A stretch of 6,818 bases of DNA from Crocinitomicaceae bacterium (GCA_024643585.1 JAHEMP010000128.1:1-6818); one strand, 5' to 3'. Shown: positions 1 to 6,762, counted from the first letter of the stretch. Translations and numbers: made by a program. Notes: a model not told the origin generated them from the letters alone.

Positions 1-25
1 TTTATCTTCAAACCAAAATTCAAGA

Positions 26-1057
26 ATGCAGTTATTGCGCTTATTACTTTTCCCTTTTTCAATCCTATATGGATTAATCACTTGGGTGCGCAATAAATTA
101 TTTGACTGGGGAATAAAACCACAGTTGAACATACCTTTTCCTTCTATAGCAGTTGGAAATCTATCCGTTGGTGGCACTGGAAAAACACCGCACGTGTTAT
201 TACTAAATCAGTGGCTTTCAAATGAATTCAAAGTATTTATTATCAGCCGAGGATATGGCAGAAAAACGAAGGGACTCATTTGGGCGAACGAAAAATCAAC
301 TGCTGAAACGATAGGAGACGAACCTATGCTCTTTAATTCAGTGGAGCCTAAGCCTACAGTTATTGTGAGTGAAAAAAGGCGTTTGGCAATAAATGAATTG
401 GTTGAAAAGAAAATTTCAAACTCGATAATTCTTTTGGATGACGCCTTTCAGCATAGGCATGTAAAAGCCGGATTTAACATACTTCTTACAGAATATGAAA
501 ATCCTTTTTTTAAGGATTTCATGCTTCCTACAGGTAATTTAAGAGAATATAGAAGTGGCTCAAAAAGAGCGAATTGCGTGATAGTCACAAAGTGCCCTTT
601 ACCCTTTAAATCCATAGACAAAGAATATTTCTTTCAAAAAATTGGTAGACCAAAAGACACTGTTTATTTCTCTGCTATTCATTACCCTGATTTTACTAAT
701 TGGAGTGATACTGATCTACCTTCGGAAATAGAAAACATCGTTTTAGTATCTGGAATTGCAAATCCTAAACCTTTGGAAAATCATTTAGCGCAAAACTATA
801 CGTTAAAAACAGTTATTTTTCCAGACCATCACGACTTTACTGAGCCAGATATCGAACGTATTCACGAGATTTTTGGTAAATTCGCGAGCGGAAAAACAAT
901 TCTCTTAACAACGGAAAAAGACGCAATGCGACTGGAGAAATTTAAAGAGAAAGGAACATTAAATAATTTCCCTTGGTGTATTCAAAAAATCACCTTAAAA
1001 ATTGATAGAGAGCAAGAATTAAAAGATAAATTATTAGAGCATGTTAGAAAAATTTAA
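26..1057 (+). CDS. lpxK: Tetraacyldisaccharide 4'-kinase (lipid A kinase)
   Basis: Transfers the ATP gamma-phosphate to the 4' position of the tetraacyl-disaccharide 1-phosphate, giving lipid IVA, at the cytoplasmic face of the inner membrane (family knowledge). Seen in the 343-residue product: a hydrophobic N-terminal segment (about 3-21) matching the LpxK membrane anchor; Walker A GNLSVGGTGKTP (44-55); SRGYGRK (74-80); GDEP (97-100), which holds the Asp linked to catalysis in the family; LDDAFQHR (137-144); LPTGNLREYRSG (167-178); FPDHHDF (265-271); and TEKDAMRL (296-303). Length is normal. The ATG at 26 is chosen because the hydrophobic anchor follows at once; the frame stays open to the window edge but has no earlier ATG, and no clear Shine-Dalgarno is visible. 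The last 17 nt overlap punA, which suggests translational coupling. The lpxK-punA pair recurs in Bacteroidetes, as I recall. All core motifs are intact. Confidence 0.97.
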   Translation: MQLLRLLLFPFSILYGLITWVRNKLFDWGIKPQLNIPFPSIAVGNLSVGGTGKTPHVLLLNQWLSNEFKVFIISRGYGRKTKGLIWANEKSTAETIGDEPMLFNSVEPKPTVIVSEKRRLAINELVEKKISNSIILLDDAFQHRHVKAGFNILLTEYENPFFKDFMLPTGNLREYRSGSKRANCVIVTKCPLPFKSIDKEYFFQKIGRPKDTVYFSAIHYPDFTNWSDTDLPSEIENIVLVSGIANPKPLENHLAQNYTLKTVIFPDHHDFTEPDIERIHEIFGKFASGKTILLTTEKDAMRLEKFKEKGTLNNFPWCIQKITLKIDREQELKDKLLEHVRKI

Positions 1058-1853
1058 GGAATCAGTATCATTTATAAATTCCAAAACGAATGTTAAACCT
1101 ACTATTGGAATAATTCTAGGAACTGGTCTTGGGGGATTAGTCAAAGAAATAAATATTATTGATGAAATACCTTATGAACAAATACCAAATTTCCCAATAT
1201 CGACAGTGGAAAGTCATTCCGGTAAATTAATCTTTGGTGAACTTGGTGGAAAAATAGTCGTAGCTATGCAAGGACGTTTTCACTTTTACGAAGGATACGA
1301 TATGAAACAAGTAACCTTCCCTGTCCGTGTAATGAAACTACTTGGGATTGAGGCTCTTTTTGTTAGTAATGCATCAGGCGGTGTAAATCCTGACTTTGCA
1401 GTTGGAGAAATTATGATTCAAAATGATCATATTAATTTATTCCCGGCTCACCCTTTAATTGGAAAAAACATTGATGAGTTAGGTCCACGTTTCCCAGACA
1501 TGAGTGAACCTTACGACCCAAGAATGATTGCTTTGGCTCAAGAAATCGCCGCAGAGATGAACATCAAAGTTTCGGTCGGAACGTATGCTGGATTGACAGG
1601 CCCAACCTTAGAAACTCCAGCAGAATACGTATATGTCAGAAATATAGGTGCAGATGCAGTCGGCATGTCAACGGTTCCTGAGGTGATCGTGGCTCGTCAC
1701 ATGGAAATTCCGTGCTTTGCAATTTCAATCATAACTGATTTGGGAGTACCGGGGAAAATCAAAAAGGTATCAGTTGCTGATGTTATTGAAGTTGCAAGTC
1801 GCCAAGAACCGAAAATGACAGCAATTATGAGCGAACTAATCGCTAGAATATAA
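1041..1853 (+). CDS. punA: Purine nucleoside phosphorylase, trimeric (PNP/MTAP) class
   Basis: Cytosolic enzyme of purine salvage that splits purine (deoxy)nucleosides with phosphate into base and (deoxy)ribose 1-phosphate. The 270-residue product has the full low-molecular-mass PNP signature set: phosphate loop GTGLG (27-31), ESHSGKL (57-63, His59), GRFHFYEGY (79-87, Arg79 and His81), VSNASGGVN (108-116), GPTLETPAE (187-195, Glu191 matching human Glu201) and GADAVGMSTVPEVIVARH (203-220, Met209 and Ser210 matching human Met219 and Ser220). The residue at the position of human PNP Asn243, a base-contacting residue, is Asp233 in the stretch SIITDLGVPG; human His257 has no His equivalent here. 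This could affect 6-oxo versus 6-amino purine preference, so the substrate is left general. The ATG lies inside the end of lpxK (17-nt overlap). gatB follows after 26 nt. Confidence 0.95.
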   Translation: MLEKFKESVSFINSKTNVKPTIGIILGTGLGGLVKEINIIDEIPYEQIPNFPISTVESHSGKLIFGELGGKIVVAMQGRFHFYEGYDMKQVTFPVRVMKLLGIEALFVSNASGGVNPDFAVGEIMIQNDHINLFPAHPLIGKNIDELGPRFPDMSEPYDPRMIALAQEIAAEMNIKVSVGTYAGLTGPTLETPAEYVYVRNIGADAVGMSTVPEVIVARHMEIPCFAISIITDLGVPGKIKKVSVADVIEVASRQEPKMTAIMSELIARI

Positions 1854-1879
1854 ATAAAATTAAAACGACTGAATTATTC

Positions 1880-3334
1880 ATGTCAGACAAACGAGATAAA
1901 TACGAAGTGGTAATTGGACTCGAGGTTCATGCTCAAATGTTAACGAAAAGCAAAGCCTATTCAAATGACATCAATGAATATGGGGCCGTTCCAAACACCA
2001 ATGTGAGTGTTGTGAGCCTTGGTCATCCAGGTACCTTACCTGTGATGAACAAGAAAACAATTGAAAATGCTATTAAATTAGGTTTAGCCTTGAATTGCGA
2101 TATTACCGAGAATCAATATTTCGCGCGCAAGAACTATTTCTACCCTGATTTGCCAAAAGGTTATCAAATAACACAGGATACAACACCAATTTGCACCGGT
2201 GGATATGTCATTGTTAATGATGAAGATGGCGTTGAAAAAAAGATTGGTTTAACTCGCATACATATGGAGGAAGATGCTGGAAAAAGCATACACGACATAG
2301 ATGTAAAAGATACTTTGGTTGATTTAAATCGAGCAGGTGTGCCGCTCGTCGAAATTGTTTCCGAACCTGATTTGCGTTCTTCGACAGAAGCCTATAATTA
2401 CCTCATGGAAATGCGTAAACTCGTCCGTTATCTCGAAATATGTGATGGAAATATGGAAGAGGGCTCCCTACGATGCGATGCCAATATATCCGTTCGACTA
2501 AAAGGAGCTTCTGAGTTTGGAACTAAAGTTGAGGTAAAGAATATGAACTCAATGAGGAACGTACAGCGTGCAATTGAATTTGAAATTGGACGTCAAATTG
2601 ACGTTTTAGAAAATGGTGGGACATTGGAACAGCAATCTCGTCAATACGATGCTTTGAAGAATGTAACACACGCGATGCGATCAAAAGAAGCCGCTAACGA
2701 TTACCGCTACTTTCCAGAGCCCGATTTACAACCTTTAAAAGTTACCAAAGATCAAATTGAATCGGTAAAAGCTGAAATGCCCGCGTTACCTCGTGAATTG
2801 TTTTTAAAATATACAAAGGAGTTGGGATTATCGGAATACGATGCTTACATTTTAACTGACAATAAATCCATTGCCTTATATTACGAGGAGCTAATTAAGC
2901 ATACAAATTTATTTAAACTTGCAGCGAATTGGATGATGGGAGATATTAAGTCCTATTTGAATTCTCAAGGTAAAGAAATTTCAGAATTCCCTTTAAGTCC
3001 TGTAAGAATAGCCAAACTAATTACCCTCATAAATGATGGTAAAATATCCAGTTCTATAGCTTCACAAAAGATATTTCCGGCTATGTTGGAAAATACAGAT
3101 AAGGATCCTTTGTCTATTGCTGAGTCATTGAATCTAATTCAGGATTCCAATGAAGACTCAATTTTAGGATTTATTGATGAGGTCAAGAAGCAACATCCAA
3201 CGGAGGTGGAACGTTATAAAAATGGTGAAAAACAATTGATTGGATTTTTAATGGGACAGCTTATGAAAATTTCAAAGGGAAAAGCAGACCCGAAAACCGC
3301 CAACCAAATTTTAAGAAATGAACTTGAAAAATAA
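1880..3334 (+). CDS. gatB: Aspartyl/glutamyl-tRNA amidotransferase subunit B
   Basis: Subunit B of the GatCAB complex, which binds misacylated Glu-tRNA(Gln) or Asp-tRNA(Asn), activates the side chain with ATP and amidates it with ammonia from GatA. The 484-residue product is full length for the family. Visible conserved blocks are VIGLEVHAQM (11-20), FARKNYFYPDLPKGYQITQ (81-99), HMEEDAGK (128-135), DLNRAGVPLVEIVSEPD (148-164), DGNMEEGSLRCDANISVR (189-206), KVEVKNMNS (217-225) and RSKEAANDYRYFPEPDL (267-283). The C-terminal part (about 330-484) is the helical plus YqeY-like tail that contacts tRNA; it ends GQLMKISKGKADPK...NQILRNELEK. No CxxC pair is present in the NTNVSVVSLGHPG segment, where some family members have one. 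gatA and gatC are not in this window and must lie elsewhere. The ATG at 1880 has no clear Shine-Dalgarno. The 3' end overlaps the next gene by 17 nt. Confidence 0.98.
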   Translation: MSDKRDKYEVVIGLEVHAQMLTKSKAYSNDINEYGAVPNTNVSVVSLGHPGTLPVMNKKTIENAIKLGLALNCDITENQYFARKNYFYPDLPKGYQITQDTTPICTGGYVIVNDEDGVEKKIGLTRIHMEEDAGKSIHDIDVKDTLVDLNRAGVPLVEIVSEPDLRSSTEAYNYLMEMRKLVRYLEICDGNMEEGSLRCDANISVRLKGASEFGTKVEVKNMNSMRNVQRAIEFEIGRQIDVLENGGTLEQQSRQYDALKNVTHAMRSKEAANDYRYFPEPDLQPLKVTKDQIESVKAEMPALPRELFLKYTKELGLSEYDAYILTDNKSIALYYEELIKHTNLFKLAANWMMGDIKSYLNSQGKEISEFPLSPVRIAKLITLINDGKISSSIASQKIFPAMLENTDKDPLSIAESLNLIQDSNEDSILGFIDEVKKQHPTEVERYKNGEKQLIGFLMGQLMKISKGKADPKTANQILRNELEK

Positions 3335-4502
3335 TAAATTAGTTTTTGCTTTTGCATTGATATCGACTTTACTTTTTGCCTGTGAATCAGGTACAACAGA
3401 AGATGGTTTGGTGATTAACTTTAGGGTTTCTGGAAAGGTTGAGAATGCTGGTAAGCAAAATGTTTACATAGAAGCCATTAGCCCGGAAGGCACGATTGAT
3501 GTGGCAAAAAGTGTATTGGACGATGATGGATCTTTTGATATAAAAGGAAACATTCCGGGTATGGGGATTTATCAAATGCGTTTAGGCGATGGAGAGGATA
3601 AAATTATTCCACTAACGATGATGCCTAAGGATGAGGTGGTTGTTAATGCTACACTCGACAAGTTCGTTAGTAATCCTGTTTTCTCTGGGACCGAATGGGC
3701 TGAGCCACTTACAAAGTACATGGCTATGTTTTCCCAATTTGCTAAAAATCAAAGTCAACTTGGAGAATTGGAGCAACAAGGTGCCTCGGAAGAAGAATTG
3801 ATGAAAAAATATTTCGAATTACGAGGGCCTCTTGATGTATTTGCCAAAAGTCAAATGATCAAATCTCCTGACAATCCTGTAAACATAATCCTATCATCTT
3901 CCCTTTCTCCAAACGCAGGTTTTGCTGCGTGGAATCCAAAAAACTTAGAGGTATTAAAATCAGTTAGTACTGCATTTAATAAAAGGTTTCCTGGTTCACC
4001 ATTGGCTGCAAATATGGAAAGTCAGTTAATTGGAATTGAAAACGCGTACAAAGAATACTTGGAAGAAGGAAGTGTTGGTTCTTCCCAAAGTACACAATCC
4101 GCTCCCGAAATTTCGTTGAAAAACCCTGAAGGAAAAATAGTCAAGCTTTCTGATTTAAAAGGTAAATATGTACTTATCGATTTTTGGGCTTCATGGTGTG
4201 GACCTTGTCGAAGAGAAAATCCAAATGTTGTTCGTTTGTACAATCAATACAAGGACAAAGGTTTTACCGTTTTTTCAGTTTCCTTGGATGAAAATGCTCA
4301 ACTCTGGGAAGAGGCGATTTTGAGAGATGGCCTAGTATGGCCAAATCACGTTAGTGATTTATTGGGATGGAAAACTCCTATGACCCAACTTTATGGTTTT
4401 AACAGTATTCCACATACCGTATTAATTGATAAAGAAGGTAAAATTATTGCGAAAAATCTTCGCGGTTCAAGTTTGGAACAAAAATTGAAAGAGATTTTAT
4501 AA
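3318..4502 (+). CDS. Lipoprotein with DUF4369-like and TlpA-type thioredoxin domains (paralog 1)
   Basis: Probable envelope-anchored thiol-disulfide oxidoreductase. The 394-residue product starts with a lipoprotein signal peptide: a Lys-containing n-region, a hydrophobic stretch about 8-20, and lipobox LFAC with Cys22 as the lipidation site. Residues about 33-115 (FRVSGKVENAG..., LDDDGSFDIKG...) resemble the beta-rich DUF4369 domain of Bacteroidetes. A helical linker (about 125-250) contains RFPGSP. The C-terminal part (262-394) is an AhpC/TSA-TlpA thioredoxin fold: APEISL at the start, KLSDLKGKYVLIDFWASWCGPC with active-site Cys294 and Cys297, SVSLD (320-324), and a cis-Pro at 365 in SIPHTVLID. 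The start is set by the signal peptide and lies inside gatB, with no earlier alternative. It is followed after 14 nt by a paralog. The WCGPC motif favours a reductase over an oxidase role, but the partner cannot be told from sequence, and tlpA or resA are not safe names. Confidence 0.92.
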   Translation: MNLKNNKLVFAFALISTLLFACESGTTEDGLVINFRVSGKVENAGKQNVYIEAISPEGTIDVAKSVLDDDGSFDIKGNIPGMGIYQMRLGDGEDKIIPLTMMPKDEVVVNATLDKFVSNPVFSGTEWAEPLTKYMAMFSQFAKNQSQLGELEQQGASEEELMKKYFELRGPLDVFAKSQMIKSPDNPVNIILSSSLSPNAGFAAWNPKNLEVLKSVSTAFNKRFPGSPLAANMESQLIGIENAYKEYLEEGSVGSSQSTQSAPEISLKNPEGKIVKLSDLKGKYVLIDFWASWCGPCRRENPNVVRLYNQYKDKGFTVFSVSLDENAQLWEEAILRDGLVWPNHVSDLLGWKTPMTQLYGFNSIPHTVLIDKEGKIIAKNLRGSSLEQKLKEIL

Positions 4503-4516
4503 AAACATAAATTGAT

Positions 4517-5632
4517 ATGATAAAAAATATAATTGCAATTCTAAGTCTTTTCTTCATTTCGTCTAGTTTTGGGCAATCTGAGATTAATGTAAAAGTTACC
4601 GGTAATATTTTTAATGCAAAATCAGACACGGTTATGATTTCCCAATTTTATGGAACTCATTTTGTGGATCATATTAAGGCTCCGCTTCAAAAAAATGGTG
4701 ACTTTAAATTAATCGGTAAACTTCCTGCTCAGGATTTCTATGTTTTCCGTCTTGGCGAAGATCGAATTAATTTAATTCTCCGTGCAGAATCTGACATTCA
4801 GATATATGCTGACGGAAAGGATATTAATGCATTTGGAAATATCGTTGGTTCCGTCGAAAGCAACAACATGAAAGACTTTATTTTAGCAATGACCACTTGG
4901 AATAAAAGTAAGGAATTAGCGCAGCAAGCTGTTACCAACAATCCTGAGAACAGAACGGAAATTGAGCAAAACCTTCAAGCTGACTATTCAAAATTCATTT
5001 CAGAACGTCAAAATTTCATCGCTAACAACCCAAATTCTCCTGCATTGTTACCAGCTTTGACTACCATTGACCCAAATGCTGATTGGGCTAATTTTGAAGC
5101 TGTTGCCAAACAATTGGAAAATAGTCTACCAGGTTCACCTACAATTAAATCGAATTACGATAGTTACATCGGTTTGAAGGGTCAAAAAGAATCCGCAGAA
5201 TTTCTTGCGCCAGGAAAAGTGGCTCCAGATTTTGAAGAAGTAATGTTGGACGGTAAAACAAAAATGAAACTTTCTGATTTGCAAGGAAAAGTGGTTTTAT
5301 TGGATTTTTGGGCTTCGTGGTGCGGGCCTTGTAGAAAGGAAAATCCGAACGTAGTAGCTTTATATGAAAAGTATAAAAGCAAAGGATTTACAGTTATGAG
5401 TGTATCGCTTGATAAAGATAAATCAAAATGGGAAGAGGCCATCTTGAGAGATAATTTAAGTTGGCCGAATCACGTTAGTGATCTAAAAGGTTGGTCATGT
5501 GAAGCGGCAAAACAATATAAAGTAAACGGTATACCATTTACAGTGCTTATTGACAAGGACGGGAAAATTATCGATACTAAACTCCGAGGTGAAGCTTTAG
5601 AGCGACAATTGCGAATTCTCTTTGGCGAATAA
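4517..5632 (+). CDS. Exported DUF4369-like/TlpA-type thioredoxin protein (paralog 2)
   Basis: Second copy of the preceding gene's architecture (371 residues), probably a periplasmic thiol-disulfide oxidoreductase. The N-terminus is an ordinary signal peptide (about 1-19, ending SSSFG/Q) with no lipobox Cys, so unlike paralog 1 it should be released as a soluble protein. Residues about 22-105 are DUF4369-like (VKVTGNIFNAKSDTVMIS, QKNGDFKLIGKLP); a helical middle carries NSLPGSP (202-208). The thioredoxin domain (about 230-371) has APGKVAPDF, KLSDLQGKVVLLDFWASWCG, active-site Cys269 and Cys272, SVSLDKDKSKWEEAILRD and cis-Pro340 in GIPFTVLID. It shares with paralog 1 the blocks WEEAILRD and WPNHVSDL, and stretches of nearly identical DNA, pointing to tandem duplication. 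An extra Cys328 (GWSCEA) has no counterpart in paralog 1. The ATG at 4517 directly precedes the signal peptide. The stop is separated from lpxH by a single codon. Confidence 0.9.
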   Translation: MIKNIIAILSLFFISSSFGQSEINVKVTGNIFNAKSDTVMISQFYGTHFVDHIKAPLQKNGDFKLIGKLPAQDFYVFRLGEDRINLILRAESDIQIYADGKDINAFGNIVGSVESNNMKDFILAMTTWNKSKELAQQAVTNNPENRTEIEQNLQADYSKFISERQNFIANNPNSPALLPALTTIDPNADWANFEAVAKQLENSLPGSPTIKSNYDSYIGLKGQKESAEFLAPGKVAPDFEEVMLDGKTKMKLSDLQGKVVLLDFWASWCGPCRKENPNVVALYEKYKSKGFTVMSVSLDKDKSKWEEAILRDNLSWPNHVSDLKGWSCEAAKQYKVNGIPFTVLIDKDGKIIDTKLRGEALERQLRILFGE

Positions 5633-5635
5633 CTT

Positions 5636-6394
5636 GTGATCGAAGGAAAAAAAATATATTTCGCGTCTGATTTTCATCTTGGTGCTCCAAACGTTGAAGA
5701 GAGTAGATTACGTGAAGATAAAATTGTCACTTGGCTCGAAAGTATAAAATCAGATGTTTCAGAATTATTTTTGGTTGGCGATTTATTCGACTTCTGGTTC
5801 GAACACAAATACACCATACCAAAAGGATTCATTCGACTTCAAGGAAAAATAGCTGAATTTACAGATTCAGGGATTCCAGTACATGTTTTTACTGGCAATC
5901 ATGATATGTGGATGTTCGACTACTTGCCAAAGGAATTAGGAATAAAACTTTATAGAGAGCCTATCATTCGAGTGTGGAATGGGAAGAGATTTTTGATTGG
6001 CCATGGTGATGGGTTAGGTCCTGGAGATAAAGGTTATAAATTCTTAAAGAAAATTTTTGCGAACAAATTCTGTCAATGGGCCTTTGCCCGATTGCATCCC
6101 AATTTTTCTTTTTGGTTAGCCAATAAATCATCGCAAAAAAGTAGGTTGCATACCGCATTGGACGACGAAAAGTACTTGGGTGATGAAAATGAATGGTTAG
6201 CCATTTATTGCAAAGAAAAACTCAAATCTGAACACTTCGATTATTTTATATTTGGTCATAGGCATTTCCCTATCAATATTTCTGTTGGTGAAAATTCAAA
6301 ATACATCAATCTAGGTGAATGGATCAATTACCAAACTTATGGGGTTTTCGATGGTGAAAACACAAAACTATTAACGTATACTCAGGAAAAATAA
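5636..6394 (+). CDS. lpxH: UDP-2,3-diacylglucosamine diphosphatase
   Basis: Hydrolyses UDP-2,3-diacylglucosamine to lipid X and UMP, the fourth step of the Raetz lipid A pathway, at the cytoplasmic membrane surface with a dinuclear metal centre (Mn2+ in characterised LpxH). The 252-residue product shows the calcineurin-like metallophosphoesterase motifs in order: ASDFHLG (Asp12, His14), VGDLFDFW (Asp49), TGNHDMW (Asn88, His89), IGHGDG (His123) and FGHRH (His208, His210). The hydrophobic and basic stretch about 135-165 fits the helical lid that binds acyl chains in LpxH. The start is a GTG: an in-frame TAA (the stop of the preceding gene) lies two codons upstream, and the next in-frame Met is residue 91, well past the DxH and GDLFD motifs. 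Translation is probably coupled to the upstream gene because no ribosome site is obvious. LpxG and LpxI do the same reaction in other bacteria, but the motifs and length fit LpxH. It is the last gene of the plus-strand run. Confidence 0.93.
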   Translation: MIEGKKIYFASDFHLGAPNVEESRLREDKIVTWLESIKSDVSELFLVGDLFDFWFEHKYTIPKGFIRLQGKIAEFTDSGIPVHVFTGNHDMWMFDYLPKELGIKLYREPIIRVWNGKRFLIGHGDGLGPGDKGYKFLKKIFANKFCQWAFARLHPNFSFWLANKSSQKSRLHTALDDEKYLGDENEWLAIYCKEKLKSEHFDYFIFGHRHFPINISVGENSKYINLGEWINYQTYGVFDGENTKLLTYTQEK

Positions 6395-6632
6395 TCCAGC
6401 TGGGAATTCGACAAATTCATTTAGAATCTCATTGCTGAAAACGACAAATCGTATAACCTTTTTATGATTTTGCTGGTCATATGGCCCTCATTTAATGCTG
6501 TAATTTCTATCATAACAACGCAACCAAGATTTACCTTATAAGGAATAAATTGGTTATGTTAATTTGATTCGACAGGGATAAATAGTTATGTTGAAAATCA
6601 CTTGCTTCGCTAACTTAAGATCAAAAAATAGC
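6395..6632. other. Intergenic region between lpxH and the rRNA tail
   Basis: About 240 bases separate the lpxH stop from the left terminator. No supported coding gene is seen on either strand; the best is a 30-codon minus-strand frame (6421-6513) with no recognisable protein. There is no strong GC-rich hairpin plus T-run to end the plus-strand operon. The only structure is an imperfect AT-rich inverted repeat (6517-6560), annotated separately, and two loosely similar copies of a gttatgtt-centred sequence (about 6545-6562 and 6578-6595). Transcription converges on this region from both sides. Confidence 0.7.
6517..6560. repeat. Imperfect AT-rich inverted repeat
   Basis: Two arms meet at about 6538/6539: aac, aacca, attta, cctta on the left pair with taagg, taaat, tggtt, gtt on the right, interrupted by two-base offsets or mismatches (gc/at, ag and aa). 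That is up to 18 pairs in 44 nt. No T-run follows on either strand, so it is not a canonical terminator. It might still form a hairpin between the convergent transcripts or be chance structure in AT-rich DNA. Confidence 0.35.
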
Positions 6633-6637
6633 ACAAC

Positions 6638-6669
6638 AAAAAATCCCCGAACCAAAGAAACGGGGCTTT
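6638..6669 (-). terminator. Rho-independent terminator, left copy (behind truncated 5S copy)
   Basis: Read on the minus strand: AAAGCCCCG, an 11-nt loop, then CGGGG followed by ATTTTTT. The five-pair GC stem (6645-6649 with 6661-6665) is flanked by one mismatch (t6644 opposite c6666) and then A-T pairs. It is part of a 43-nt block (6633-6675) that matches 6758-6800 at 41 of 43 positions. One of the two differences weakens the stem base compared with the right copy. Plus-strand transcripts from lpxH would meet the same stem but only a short T-run (ttt). Confidence 0.75.
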
Positions 6670-6677
6670 AAAAGTTT

Positions 6678-6745
6678 AGCGTCCCTGTCTGCCGACAGGC
6701 AGGGACTTACTCTCCCACCCTTAAAAGGGTAGTACCATGGTGTAT
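6678..6745 (-). pseudogene. Truncated second copy of the 5S rRNA 3' end, interrupted by a palindrome
   Basis: Read on the minus strand, this gives ACACCATGGTACTACCC...GGGTGGGAGAGTAAGTC and then, after a 20-nt insert, GAC-GCT. The ATGGTACT and GTGGGAGAGTAAGTC elements are those of the 3' third of a Bacteroidetes 5S rRNA (helix IV/loop E and the 3' strand). Only about 50-60 nt of 5S-like sequence fit between the two terminators, against about 110 nt for a full gene, so the 5' half is missing. The exact truncation point near 6741-6757 is unclear. It is most likely a non-functional duplicate of the rRNA tail. Confidence 0.7.
6684..6703. repeat. 20-nt GC-rich palindrome inserted in the truncated 5S copy
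   Basis: The block has the core ctgccgacaggcag and is an inverted repeat with two imperfect positions (a T/G and a C/A pair on the plus strand). With the flanking gtc and gac the symmetry extends to 26 nt (6681-6706). Comparison with 6801-6818 shows the boundaries: gcgtc and gacttactctcc are contiguous in the right copy and are separated by exactly these 20 nt in the left. Similar CTGCCTG-type palindromes occur in Bacteroidetes genomes as dispersed repeats, as I recall; this was not checked. Confidence 0.8.
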
Positions 6746-6762
6746 TCTAAGTTTTGGACAAC

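Noticed and set aside
1..96. Open frame entering from the left edge and ending at the TAA at 94-96, possibly the tail of an upstream gene
   Set aside because: It overlaps the lpxK N-terminus by about 70 nt, its translation resembles no known protein end, and an out-of-frame shadow is expected there.
1854..1879. Promoter in the 26-nt gap before gatB
   Set aside because: The gap is too short for a Bacteroidetes -33/-7 promoter plus leader, and no TAnnTTTG-like element is visible.
4022..4243. Minus-strand open frame opposite the first thioredoxin domain, similar to one opposite the second (5182-5442)
   Set aside because: Both are antisense shadows; their mutual similarity (for example GPHHEAQKS) is explained by the conserved plus-strand WCGPC coding sequence.
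4188..5330. Calling the two thioredoxin-like genes resA, tlpA or part of cytochrome c maturation
   Set aside because: No cytochrome c assembly genes are nearby, and DUF4369-thioredoxin proteins are a broad Bacteroidetes family with many paralogs, so a specific name is not supported.
6441..6472. Small hairpin (acga/tcgt) followed by a T-rich stretch, as a terminator for lpxH
   Set aside because: The stem is only four pairs and the T-run is separated from it by several bases, too weak to call.
6421..6513. Minus-strand 30-codon frame starting MIEITALNEGH in the intergenic region
   Set aside because: It is very short, has no recognisable family or ribosome site, and lies in AT-rich DNA where such frames arise by chance.
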